From a virus, in the IMG/VR virus record IMGVR_UViG_3300025674_000442, positions 1 to 22,397 of that record: a stretch of 22,397 nt of DNA; one strand, written 5' to 3'. Below, piece by piece: positions 12,622 through 21,566 of the stretch. A model generated the notes under the pieces. That model worked only from the letters and a program-made list of their open reading frames with translations. It was not told the DNA's origin and made no database searches. Numbering within the stretch: position 1 is the first letter of the stretch; the number at the start of each line of letters is the position of its first letter. The position numbers and the translations under genes are program-made.

Positions 12622-15600
12622 AAGTCTCCCACCTCTTCCTCTATTCTATCAAAGGCTTGTCGAATAAACGTAAGATTTTGATAGGGGATAAGTCTGCGCA
12701 ATGCGCGAGTGTCTGATTCATTCCATCCGTCTTCTGCCAGACCAGCGTTAGCCACTCTTAAAGACGTATCTAAAAAACTCCCAAATGTGGGGCCAAGTAG
12801 GTTTTCCGACATACTACGTGAGGCAAATCGTGCCGCCGGGATGTCTACACCCAACAATGGGCGCATTCCAAAGTTATTGCTCGATAGCTTCTCAAGCGTG
12901 TTGTTGATCTCCATGATGCCGCCAAGCGCACCTGACCTATCAATGCCTTCAATCACTAACTCAACAGGATCTTCTGCGATCTCTCGCTTTGCATCCCATT
13001 GCTTGAACGAGTAGGACATCATGCCCAAGCTAGTCAGCATTAATACGCCAGCCAGAGCGTTGTGATCCTGAGCCTGTAGCGCCGCGATAGTCATACGCTG
13101 AGTCGATGCAAACATGAACGAGCGGAACTGGAAGATAGTCTTGCCCAACTCGGTAGACATAAACAAAGGCTTTTCTTGGCCGGGGACTACGATCACACGG
13201 TCAGACTCTTTACGAATCATCGCGCCCCATAATCTTTCAAGCTCGGGTGAATCCCAGTTACGAGCATTCGATAGCCATACGCCATCAACCTTGGTCGCGT
13301 GTTTCTTTAGTTCTGCCATCATTGCTTGTGCATTACCGTCATCAATACCTAGACGGGCCAAGCGCTTATCGACCTGACCTTTTAATAGCCCATCAATAAC
13401 ACTGTTCTGCATGGTTACGGCGTGAAGCTGTTTCACTCCGCTTGTCCAGTAGTCCATGAGGTTTACACGGCCAAAGTTATCAGTGGCGTACTGGATGCCA
13501 CGCTCAAACGCTGTGTTTGGTTGAGTGTAATCAGCCACGTCTGAAATGATCTGAGAGCGACCGCCCATCAACGCATCGACACCAACGCCATATCGCTTGG
13601 CTTCTGCCGATGACACTTTGAACGAATTGATATTTCTAGCGAGCGGTAACAAGCCCTTTGAGAAAGTCTTGCCAATGCCTTCAGCCATGAAGATACGAGC
13701 CACATCGGGAACCGATGACGCCACGACGCCACCCATGAACCGCATATAGTTGAGGTTTCGAGATACACGACCCGCTCGCACCCATACGTTATCGGGATCG
13801 GGCTGAGCATAGACGCCACGCATACGGTCACGCATTGCAGTGATATCGCGTATATCTGCGTCGGCCTGCTTCTTTAGCTTGATACGCTCTTTCTCGGTCT
13901 TGGCTACACGCTGTGCTTCGGTGTACCAGTCCAATATCTCTTTCTTCTGGATGGTCAGATCAAGATCGCCAAACTCTCGCACGATCTCCATATCCGTTGC
14001 CGTGTTGCGTAGGTAATAACGGCCCAAGTCCTCGATATCGTTATCCAAAAACTCCTCAACCATATTGTCGGGGATCTGGAATGTTCGAGACTTTAGCGGT
14101 CCACGCAGTCCAACAGTGCCATTCAGATTGTTATTCGCAGAGCCTTCGCCAATCTTCCAATCGTAGGGAAGCCGACCATCTGGAGTGCCTTGGATTCGCT
14201 GTGCTATCTGCTCCGCAATGCGCTGGTAATCGTTATCGGTTAGGTCTTTGGCCTCTTTACGCTCTGCCCGGTCGATGATTTCCTGCAACCGTGTACGCTC
14301 TGCGCCAGTAGCTTCAGCTATATCAGCCTCGGCCTTTGTCGCTTCATCGCGCAAACGCACATCTTCATCGCGCAACCACTTCGCCGTGGTGTCAATAAAC
14401 TTTGGAAGGTTCGCTGATACCTTGCCCTTGTTCCAGCGTCGGTTCAGATAGCCAACAGCAGTGCCAACGCTTACGTCTTCCGGCAGTAAGCCAAGCTCAA
14501 CCAAGTCATCCTTGATTGGGTTGTATAGTTCTGTGCGCCAGTTGTTCGCAGATTGCAGAGCCTCGGGGATTGCAGACTCTTCATTCCGCATGGCTCGCGC
14601 TACTTCCTCGTTAAACTGCCGACGACGCAGACGCCCACCGTTCTTTCGATACTGCTTATAAATATCCAAGTGGCTTTGGAGTGCCGCCGCATACTTGCCA
14701 TCATGGATCTTGGCGCGTGACTCAACAGCCGTGACGATATCGCCATCCATCTTGATGGGATTCTCTGCCAGTCGGTTAGAAACGATCCGGGTGAGTGGGT
14801 TATCACTGGTTAGTGTACGAGACAGCGGATCAAAACCCAGAGCCTTGACCAAACCTTTTGCCGCCTTACCACTTACCTCAACATCTGCAACACGCTGTGC
14901 CGCGCCCACGCTCTTCTCTTGTGGGGTCGCCCGATACTCAGGGGACAAAACACTGTCATCGCCTGTCTTTACCTTTGGCTCGACATCCATCGAATCAACA
15001 ATGCCGCCAATGGCAGACGCATCGAGTGAGTTAGCGAGAACCTTACCGCCTGCGCCCAGTACACCGCCTAGAAGAGCCGCCGCGCCCAAGTTGATCGCAG
15101 ACTCGCCATAGGTACGGGTTAGCTGTGATTGATGTAGAGCGGCCTCTGTGACGGCTGTGGAGGCTGTTGCAACACTGCCCGTAACGACTGCCGCATCAAG
15201 GATAGAGTTTCCCGCCTTGTATGTCTTAGCAATCGCCCCGCCAATCGGTATCAAGTTAATAGGATCGGCAATACCAACAACACCAAGGCCAACAAGGAAC
15301 GACATAGCGCCGCCCTTCTGGATGGTTTCTCGATCTGTTGTCTCTCTGGCATATTGCTTGCGTACTGCTTCGATCTCATCGACCGTATCGGCGAGTGCCG
15401 CATGGGATACAAACTTTTTATCTAGCTTCTCGCCTTCCGATAAATAGTCGTAAGGGTTAAATGACTGATCATCTACGCCGTCGGGTAGGCCAGACTCCTG
15501 ATTAACGAATGAGCCGATTGTGTTTTCTTGACGCCACAACGCGCTTGCGATTTCAATTGCCGATGGATCTTCATCCTCGGGTGCTTCCGCAAGGTTCGTT

Positions 15601-15647
15601 AGCTTGTTAAGCAGTATGCGGTCATCTTGAGCTTCAACAAAAGGCAT
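12618..15647 (-). CDS. Internal virion (ejection) protein, gp16-like
   Basis: The 1009-residue product fits the position and type of the largest T7 core protein, which leaves the head and helps form the channel for DNA entry. Early in the protein are hydrophobic, Gly/Ala-rich stretches (about 112-205: AMSFLVGLGVVGIADPINLI, then AVVTGSVATAST and ALLGGVLGAGGKVLA) that could enter the membrane. Long charged coiled regions follow. The C part has TIFQFRSFMFASTQRMTIAA, a hydrophobic helix, and a tail with GPTFGSFLD and IPYQNLTFIRQ, features I associate with podovirus gp16 relatives. It is shorter than T7 gp16 (1318), and I see no N-terminal lysozyme or transglycosylase motif. ATGA junction with the fibre gene; TGATG with gp15. 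Confidence 0.85.
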   Translation of the reverse strand: MPFVEAQDDRILLNKLTNLAEAPEDEDPSAIEIASALWRQENTIGSFVNQESGLPDGVDDQSFNPYDYLSEGEKLDKKFVSHAALADTVDEIEAVRKQYARETTDRETIQKGGAMSFLVGLGVVGIADPINLIPIGGAIAKTYKAGNSILDAAVVTGSVATASTAVTEAALHQSQLTRTYGESAINLGAAALLGGVLGAGGKVLANSLDASAIGGIVDSMDVEPKVKTGDDSVLSPEYRATPQEKSVGAAQRVADVEVSGKAAKGLVKALGFDPLSRTLTSDNPLTRIVSNRLAENPIKMDGDIVTAVESRAKIHDGKYAAALQSHLDIYKQYRKNGGRLRRRQFNEEVARAMRNEESAIPEALQSANNWRTELYNPIKDDLVELGLLPEDVSVGTAVGYLNRRWNKGKVSANLPKFIDTTAKWLRDEDVRLRDEATKAEADIAEATGAERTRLQEIIDRAERKEAKDLTDNDYQRIAEQIAQRIQGTPDGRLPYDWKIGEGSANNNLNGTVGLRGPLKSRTFQIPDNMVEEFLDNDIEDLGRYYLRNTATDMEIVREFGDLDLTIQKKEILDWYTEAQRVAKTEKERIKLKKQADADIRDITAMRDRMRGVYAQPDPDNVWVRAGRVSRNLNYMRFMGGVVASSVPDVARIFMAEGIGKTFSKGLLPLARNINSFKVSSAEAKRYGVGVDALMGGRSQIISDVADYTQPNTAFERGIQYATDNFGRVNLMDYWTSGVKQLHAVTMQNSVIDGLLKGQVDKRLARLGIDDGNAQAMMAELKKHATKVDGVWLSNARNWDSPELERLWGAMIRKESDRVIVVPGQEKPLFMSTELGKTIFQFRSFMFASTQRMTIAALQAQDHNALAGVLMLTSLGMMSYSFKQWDAKREIAEDPVELVIEGIDRSGALGGIMEINNTLEKLSSNNFGMRPLLGVDIPAARFASRSMSENLLGPTFGSFLDTSLRVANAGLAEDGWNESDTRALRRLIPYQNLTFIRQAFDRIEEEVGDL

Positions 15648-17989
15648 CAGTCTTGGCTCTCTCGCTCTTCGATATCCTCAATGAGCTTTGATCGCTGGCG
15701 CTTACCAGTCTGCTCAATCCTTTCGCCAACCGTTGTTAGCACTTCAGCGGCAGACTTTGCTACTTCCCTACGAATTTCACCGGGTAGCTGTATCGCTTCT
15801 GCAATAATCTTTCGGCTATCAGATAGGACGGTATCTGCGTAAAGCTCGGACGCTGGCACAGCCTTTCTTGGTTTGCCCTTGCGCTCTTCGTATGCGGCTT
15901 TCTTCTCGTCGAACTGCTGGCGTCTATGGGCAACGCTACCTTCTTCCTCTGCCTGCCTGATCTCAGCCGCTAGTTCTGCTGTTTCAATTCGGCGATTGGC
16001 TTCATGTGCTTCTTTATCAGGGAAGAAATAACCGCTTCTCTGTTGGAATACGCCATCATCATCAAGGATAAGAACACGATATTTTGGCGCGCCTTCCGTT
16101 GCTGTCCGAGCGGTATAGTCATCGGTCAGCAAATAGATGTTGTCTTTGTCGAACTGCATATTTGGCATTTCTGCGCGGATCTCTTCATCTAGCTGATCTC
16201 GCGCATACTCTACACTTCCATTCACAGCGTAATACTGTTCGGGCGCGTACATCATGTCGCCGAATGTGGACTGAGTATAATTAGACTGAATCATCTTCTC
16301 AGCTTGCGTTCTTGCCGCATCCTGATCCGATCCTGCGAGATAGTAGCTCTCAAAGATTGTTTGATACTGGTTAACGGCATTTTGGAATGATGTCGGATTG
16401 GTCTCGCCAACAATGTCACGAGTCCAATCAACGTACTTGTCGTTAAACTTTTCAGTCTTGATCTGATCACGTCGAGCCGTTACACGGTTCTGGTCAGCAG
16501 GGTCAGTTAGTTGCTGGCTAAGTCGGAGCGCCTCTTTGGGGTCCATGACTTCCATCAATCTAACCATATTCGATGCGAATGCTTTTGTTTGCACATTGGT
16601 GATCTGGTCAAACATGCCGGGCGTCTCATCAACGCGATCAATAAGCTGTGCCGCTTGCATGATCAACGCGGGATCGCCTGACAATAAATAGCTGTTTGTC
16701 TGGTTCTTCACAGTGCTTGGGATCATGCGCGTTTTCTGAATGAAGATCGTATCCATCAACATACGTTGCTCTGGTGTCGCATCTTCCATCTTTGTCGCGT
16801 ATTTCTCATCGTAATACTTGTTGATATCAGACTGATCTGGCACGTAATAGGGATCGCGATCGCCTGTGAACTGCTTTGTGATCTTTGCATTGACGGCATT
16901 GGCCTCAGCCTTTCTAGCAGTAGCAGATCGCGCCGACTTCTTGAGGCTAGTCATTTCATTTTGAGTGATCTTGCCTGCTGTATACCAATCGTTTGCTTGC
17001 TGATCTACATCAACCGGGTCAATGTTTCCGCTTGCCACTTGCACTTCGTAATCAGAAAGCTCAATGCCAAATGCCGTGTCTTCTTCGACTAAACGGCTTT
17101 CAAGCTGATTTAGTCTGGTCGCCATCTGTGACTCTAGCTTTGATTGCTGTTCGGGAGACAGCCCATCAATGGGATTGGCAGTAACGGTCGCAAGCATCTG
17201 CTTACCGTTTTCGATCCTCTCTCGAAGCGATAGGTCTTCTTCATTTTCAAAAATAGCGCGATCAAGCTGGCCCAAGTTGCTCTGAACAATCAGCCGATCT
17301 TCTTGCTCTGAGATATATTTTTGGTATGCCGCTGGGTCAAGAATCTCAATGTTCTCGGCACCAATGTTCTCGATCTGCAATTGCAACTCTTGAACCCGCG
17401 TGTCGTCGCCGTCACGGGCCGCTCTTGCTTGCTCATCGGCCAGAGTCACAAGCTCTTCATTCAAGTTAGCAGTGGCAAGGTCAAACTGGCGCTTTCGCTG
17501 TGCGTCCGCTAGACGGCCCTGTACGCGCATACCATCTTCGGTAAGTCGTAACCGTAGGTCTGCCGCGATATCTTCTGGCAAGCCTTGCGTGACGCCCTTC
17601 ATGTATCCATTGAAGTCGCTTTGGAATGCTACGGGATCGGGATCATCTGCGTACTTTTCCTCAAGCTCAAACAACTTCTTTTTGCCATCAACGCGGATGC
17701 CAGAGCTATAAGCATTCAATGCCGCTTTGTTGTATGCCTGATCGTAGATAGAGATCGCAGACAGAAAGCCTTCTTTGGTTTCTGGTGCTTGACCTTCTTG
17801 CGCCGCTTCCATGCCGGATGCAACGCCAGCTTCTTGACCACGCTCTGTCTGGATCTTAGCGCCGATATCAAACGCAATATCCCCGACCTGTTCAGCCAAG
17901 CCAGAGAGAGCCTGCAAGCGTTTAGCCTGAGACGTATCTACACCTGTTGGTGTAAACTTGCCGTAGTAATCAATGCGCTTCTGAGCCAT
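15647..17989 (-). CDS. Internal virion protein, gp15-like
   Basis: The 780-residue protein is close in length to T7 gp15 (747) and lies between the gp14-like and gp16-like genes. It is almost all helical and charged, with a conserved-type start (QKRIDYYGKFTPTGVDTSQA) used in podovirus relatives. Long Gln/Glu/Arg-rich coils follow, and the end is Lys/Arg/Glu-rich. There is no membrane segment. In T7, gp15 joins gp16 to build the periplasmic tube through which DNA passes. Assignment rests on order, size and composition rather than on a catalytic motif. The start ATG at 17989 is 5 nt after the gp14 stop. Confidence 0.82.
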   Translation of the reverse strand: MAQKRIDYYGKFTPTGVDTSQAKRLQALSGLAEQVGDIAFDIGAKIQTERGQEAGVASGMEAAQEGQAPETKEGFLSAISIYDQAYNKAALNAYSSGIRVDGKKKLFELEEKYADDPDPVAFQSDFNGYMKGVTQGLPEDIAADLRLRLTEDGMRVQGRLADAQRKRQFDLATANLNEELVTLADEQARAARDGDDTRVQELQLQIENIGAENIEILDPAAYQKYISEQEDRLIVQSNLGQLDRAIFENEEDLSLRERIENGKQMLATVTANPIDGLSPEQQSKLESQMATRLNQLESRLVEEDTAFGIELSDYEVQVASGNIDPVDVDQQANDWYTAGKITQNEMTSLKKSARSATARKAEANAVNAKITKQFTGDRDPYYVPDQSDINKYYDEKYATKMEDATPEQRMLMDTIFIQKTRMIPSTVKNQTNSYLLSGDPALIMQAAQLIDRVDETPGMFDQITNVQTKAFASNMVRLMEVMDPKEALRLSQQLTDPADQNRVTARRDQIKTEKFNDKYVDWTRDIVGETNPTSFQNAVNQYQTIFESYYLAGSDQDAARTQAEKMIQSNYTQSTFGDMMYAPEQYYAVNGSVEYARDQLDEEIRAEMPNMQFDKDNIYLLTDDYTARTATEGAPKYRVLILDDDGVFQQRSGYFFPDKEAHEANRRIETAELAAEIRQAEEEGSVAHRRQQFDEKKAAYEERKGKPRKAVPASELYADTVLSDSRKIIAEAIQLPGEIRREVAKSAAEVLTTVGERIEQTGKRQRSKLIEDIEERESQD

Positions 17990-17994
17990 AACTA

Positions 17995-18414
17995 TTATTC
18001 CGTCTGCGCTAACTGTGCCGATTTTACTCCGGTACTAAGCAACGTGCTTGCCGCCGCTAACCCGGCTTGCTGTGTTGCCACTTTTGCTTGGCGCTCTAAT
18101 GACGCCCTTCGTAGCTTCTCCGACAAGTCAATGGTCATCTCGCTAAGACCTGCTTGCTTCGCGCTTTCCAAGGCCAGACTTGCTGGCGTACCTTCCCCAG
18201 ATATTCCTGCTGTTGAGAGTGCCGCGACGTTAGCCGCCAATGCCCGATTTAGCTCTTGGCGTCGTGCCAACTCTTGGCTTTCTGCCGCTAACTCTTCTTG
18301 CTTGGCTTGCTCTTTCAGTGCCACCTTCTGTGCTTTACCAGCTTGCACTTGCCCGTAGGCTGATACGCCTCCAGACACGGCAGTCATAATGGCCAATATA
18401 GTAAACGGGTCCAT
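17995..18414 (-). CDS. Internal virion protein, gp14-like
   Basis: The 139-residue product has one N-terminal membrane-like helix (about 3-25: PFTILAIMTAVSGGVSAYGQ). A long helical region rich in Gln, Ala and Glu follows (KALKEQAKQEELAAESQEL is approximate in layout), then a Gly-Thr-Pro loop (SGEGTPASLALE) and a C-terminal Ala-rich helix. This is the usual layout of podovirus gp14-type proteins, which form the outer-membrane part of the ejection channel. It is shorter than T7 gp14 (196). It starts directly after the TAG of the nozzle gene, with no gap. Confidence 0.82.
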   Translation of the reverse strand: MDPFTILAIMTAVSGGVSAYGQVQAGKAQKVALKEQAKQEELAAESQELARRQELNRALAANVAALSTAGISGEGTPASLALESAKQAGLSEMTIDLSEKLRRASLERQAKVATQQAGLAAASTLLSTGVKSAQLAQTE

Positions 18415-20961
18415 CTAGTTACCCTCAACTTCGTATTCAATCATCTGTATGTGCATGGGAGTAGGATCAGGACACGTAATCGTCGGTATGACCTCTCTAC
18501 CCCATCCGTTAATATCGTAAACGTCCTCTATTATGCCACTTGTGGGAACAATAGACTCGTTAGTAAGTGGTGACGTGATGCCTGCCTCGCCAAACGAGCG
18601 AATAGGTACAGGGATGCCGTCGATATAGATGCCGGAAGACTCGTAGACACGTACGTTCATGCGTACGATCTTCTTCAGTCGCATCTGATTCTGACCTGAT
18701 CCGATGTTTGTATTCAGTGGCATCGGCTTGATAGTAGGAACGAACGGCAAGCCAACCTCATATGTGGTCAGCGAATATGTTTCGCTAGGATCAAGCGTTA
18801 TTTCGCCACTAGCTACCGTGTAAGACGACAGCACATAGCCCTCGTTCTTGTCTAGATAGCCTTCTCGTGTGATGGCTTTGACCGATTCACCGTCTAAATG
18901 GTCCAGTCCGTCGATAACACCACTAACCTGAACGCTCTTGATAGAGCAATCCATGAGATAGGTGAAGTCCCAACGCTCAATGAATAGTTTGCCAGTGCCG
19001 TCAACTTCACGCTCAACCGTCATAAACAGCTGATCATCAACTACGCAAACGCTCTTGATGTCTCCGCTCGTATTCCAGCTAGTGAAACCGTTGATATCTT
19101 GGCTTCTCAAGGTGTTTAGGATGGTCGCCGTACCGTCTGCATTTACGATAAACAGCCAGTTAGCGTCATCACTCGCAGTACCCGCTAGGAGCGCCATATC
19201 GACCGGCTGGTTGATCAAATGCGAGGCCAGTACTGATCTATCGTCCGTGGTGTAAGCATCCTCGTTGAACGAATACAGGAAGCTCAGGAGGGACTTGCCG
19301 TGACGGTCTACAAATATGGTCGAGCCGTCCACATCTTGGACTTCAACATTGTTTGCGCCGTGTGAAGTCTGTGGCTGAATGTTAATACTAGATGGTGTGA
19401 CTGGTCTGCTGGTCACTGCAAATTCTGCGCCAGACGTAAATATCTGCAAGTTACGACCGGGATACACATCAACAATGTCATTCAGCTTGCGCGAAGAGAT
19501 GGTTGCGAAGATCGCCTCATCGTCATCGCCGTCGTCAATGTCAAAATCAAAGAATGCGCCTGTCTTAGACATGAAGATCGATTGAGGCTTGGACTGAGTG
19601 CCGCCAAGTACCAATCTACCTTCGTAGAAACACGCACTGATAGGATATCCACGGGTGACAGACCACACATCCTCTTTACGAGGGGAGCCTGATTGCGTCT
19701 TTATGAATTCAATTTCGTGACTTGCAGAGCCTTCCGTTACATACGCGGCAAACAACTCGAAGTCTTTTGTCGATTCGCCTGATATCGTGATCGTGTACGT
19801 TAAGGTGCCTGTTCTTGCTACCGATACACCTGTTTCACCGAAAACTGGCATCTCTTGCAGATTCTTCTGGATGTTAAAAACAGTCGATGCCTGCTCATCA
19901 AGAGTCGCGTCACCCGCAAACGTAATAGACTTTGACGTTACGCCTTCAATATCAAACTCAAATCGCTCGCCTTTCTTCCACGCGCCGCCGCCATGCCCGA
20001 TGTCCATAACCTGTATCTCATTCACAGGTGTAGGGCTTTGTGCATCGTCAAAATCGTACTGAGGGACGTTCAAGAAGGGGATGTTGTCGATCACCCAGTC
20101 AGCATCCGCACCTAGATTCACCAAGCGGATAGGCTCAAAGTTGCCGAAGACCAGCATGACGTTTTCTATCTGTGCTGTTCTTACGCTCGATACGTCAACA
20201 CTAGAGTCGTAAGTGGGCTTGATGTCCGCGACCCTAGTTGTTTGGATGTTAAAGCCTACAAGCTGAGAGCGGAAAATAGCGATATTGTCCCGCGTGAACT
20301 CAATTAGGTAATGACGATCATCCTCAACGCTGAAGTCTTCTAGCTTCGCGTCACTGTCAACACCTGTTTCTTGCATCAACGTGAATGCCGCCGCCGTAAC
20401 TGTCGCTGAACCTAGATCAGTTGTGCCAGAGCGCACGAGACGCCAGTAGCGAGCGTATACGCCTATCTTGATGCGGAAGTCTTGAGGGCTTGTGCCGATC
20501 AGTGGAACGTCACCGCCGTCGGTATAAGTCACATCGTCTGCTGAATACTGAACCTTAAACTCAGTGGAAGTGCCGGTTGATAGACTGATCTGCCGTATAT
20601 CAACAAACTCAGTCTCAGCGATGTTAGTTGCGCCTCTATCTGCCTTGATCACCACGTAATCATCGGTTGTGCCTATGGCTACCGTGGTAGATGTTGTCGG
20701 TGAGTCAGTCGGACTCTCAAGAACAGACGGGTTTCCGCCGTTTGGCATACTCCCCGTATAAGCCCAGTTGACCAAGTTGCGTGTGGTTTGAGCAATAAAC
20801 TCAGTACCCGGACGCCGACGCATCCCGCCTTGTGGGACGATTACAACATTATCGGCAGTCTCTACCGCCTGATAATACTGGTTGATATCAATACGGCCCT
20901 TGAGAAGCGGAGATAGCTCGCCACTTACGAAGCTAGACTGAATGAATCGAGTCTTAGCCAT
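18415..20961 (-). CDS. Tail tubular protein B (nozzle), gp12-like
   Basis: The 848-residue product starts with the family signature FVSGELSPLLKGRIDINQYY and VIVPQGGMRRRPGTEF, characteristic of podovirus tail tubular protein B, which forms the tail nozzle. The rest is beta-rich as expected of the propeller-like nozzle (for example RLVLGGTQSKPQSIFMSKTG and LNDIVDVYPGRNLQIFTSGA). It is longer than T7 gp12 (794). Part of the extra length may be an inserted segment at about 60-200 with FKVQYSADDVTYTDGG and ARYWRLV. This looks like a discoidin (F5/8 C) type domain and may bind sugar. TAATG junction with the gp11-like gene. Confidence 0.92.
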   Translation of the reverse strand: MAKTRFIQSSFVSGELSPLLKGRIDINQYYQAVETADNVVIVPQGGMRRRPGTEFIAQTTRNLVNWAYTGSMPNGGNPSVLESPTDSPTTSTTVAIGTTDDYVVIKADRGATNIAETEFVDIRQISLSTGTSTEFKVQYSADDVTYTDGGDVPLIGTSPQDFRIKIGVYARYWRLVRSGTTDLGSATVTAAAFTLMQETGVDSDAKLEDFSVEDDRHYLIEFTRDNIAIFRSQLVGFNIQTTRVADIKPTYDSSVDVSSVRTAQIENVMLVFGNFEPIRLVNLGADADWVIDNIPFLNVPQYDFDDAQSPTPVNEIQVMDIGHGGGAWKKGERFEFDIEGVTSKSITFAGDATLDEQASTVFNIQKNLQEMPVFGETGVSVARTGTLTYTITISGESTKDFELFAAYVTEGSASHEIEFIKTQSGSPRKEDVWSVTRGYPISACFYEGRLVLGGTQSKPQSIFMSKTGAFFDFDIDDGDDDEAIFATISSRKLNDIVDVYPGRNLQIFTSGAEFAVTSRPVTPSSINIQPQTSHGANNVEVQDVDGSTIFVDRHGKSLLSFLYSFNEDAYTTDDRSVLASHLINQPVDMALLAGTASDDANWLFIVNADGTATILNTLRSQDINGFTSWNTSGDIKSVCVVDDQLFMTVEREVDGTGKLFIERWDFTYLMDCSIKSVQVSGVIDGLDHLDGESVKAITREGYLDKNEGYVLSSYTVASGEITLDPSETYSLTTYEVGLPFVPTIKPMPLNTNIGSGQNQMRLKKIVRMNVRVYESSGIYIDGIPVPIRSFGEAGITSPLTNESIVPTSGIIEDVYDINGWGREVIPTITCPDPTPMHIQMIEYEVEGN

Positions 20962-21521
20962 TAGTACCTCACATTAACGAATGGGTTACTTCTCACTTGC
21001 TCTGTTGGGTACTGCTGAGAGTCCGTGAATCGCGCCATACGGGACGCATTGACATAGGCCGCCGCCATCTCACCTCTAGCCGCTGAACTGTCTCTAATGC
21101 TTGCGGCGAAGTCCATAGCCAGTGCGTACTCAATCATCTTCGCAAAGTACACGGGCCACTCATCTTCTGGCGTGTTGGCAATGTAGTCAGCGTACAAAGC
21201 CTGATTGGAGTTGCTGTAAACCTTGTCGCCATACACCTGATAGTTGGAATCTGGTGAAACAGTGATCAAAAACAGCAAATCAGTGGGTAGCTGGTAGACA
21301 GTCTTCCAGCGTGTTGTATCGACGGGAGGGTCCGTCAAGCGAGATATCTGTGCCTGCTTACGTGCAAAGCCCCAACGATGCTTGGTCAGCTCGTTCTGGA
21401 CGATGTTGTCGTAAAGATTGTTAGCAACAGTCTCGCGCCGCGACCCGCCTGTCAGTGAGTTAATAGGAGTATCACCGATCAGAATCAGTGCATTGCTAAT
21501 TAAGTCGATCTTGCTCGCCAT
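20961..21521 (-). CDS. Tail tubular protein A, gp11-like
   Basis: The 186-residue product is close to T7 gp11 (196) and carries its family pattern: KIDLISNALILIGDTPINSL at the N end, then ANNLYDNIVQNELTKHRWGF and a middle YQLPTDLLFLITVS. This protein joins the portal to the nozzle as the adaptor ring of short-tailed phages. It directly precedes the nozzle gene (TAATG) and follows the capsid gene after a terminator. GGGTGG precedes the ATG. The order capsid, gp11, gp12 is the same as in T7. Confidence 0.93.
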   Translation of the reverse strand: MASKIDLISNALILIGDTPINSLTGGSRRETVANNLYDNIVQNELTKHRWGFARKQAQISRLTDPPVDTTRWKTVYQLPTDLLFLITVSPDSNYQVYGDKVYSNSNQALYADYIANTPEDEWPVYFAKMIEYALAMDFAASIRDSSAARGEMAAAYVNASRMARFTDSQQYPTEQVRSNPFVNVRY

Positions 21522-21529
21522 AACCCACC

Positions 21530-21557
21530 CAAAAATAGAATGGCCCCCGAAGAGGCC
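21530..21557 (-). terminator. UUCG-loop terminator after capsid gene
   Basis: On the minus strand GGCCTC-TTCG-GGGGCC (21557-21542) makes a 6-bp stem closed by C-G around a UUCG tetraloop, one of the most stable RNA loops. ATTCTATTTTT follows. It begins 9 nt after the capsid TAA and ends before the gp11-like ribosome site. The U tract is interrupted, so read-through to the tail genes is expected. The placement equals that of Tphi in T7. Confidence 0.75.
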
Positions 21558-21566
21558 GGATAAGAC

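Noticed and set aside
17585-18358. Long plus-strand frame of 257 codons
   Set aside because: It lies opposite the gp14-like and gp15-like genes, has a Cys- and Ser-rich odd composition and resembles no family; an antisense shadow.
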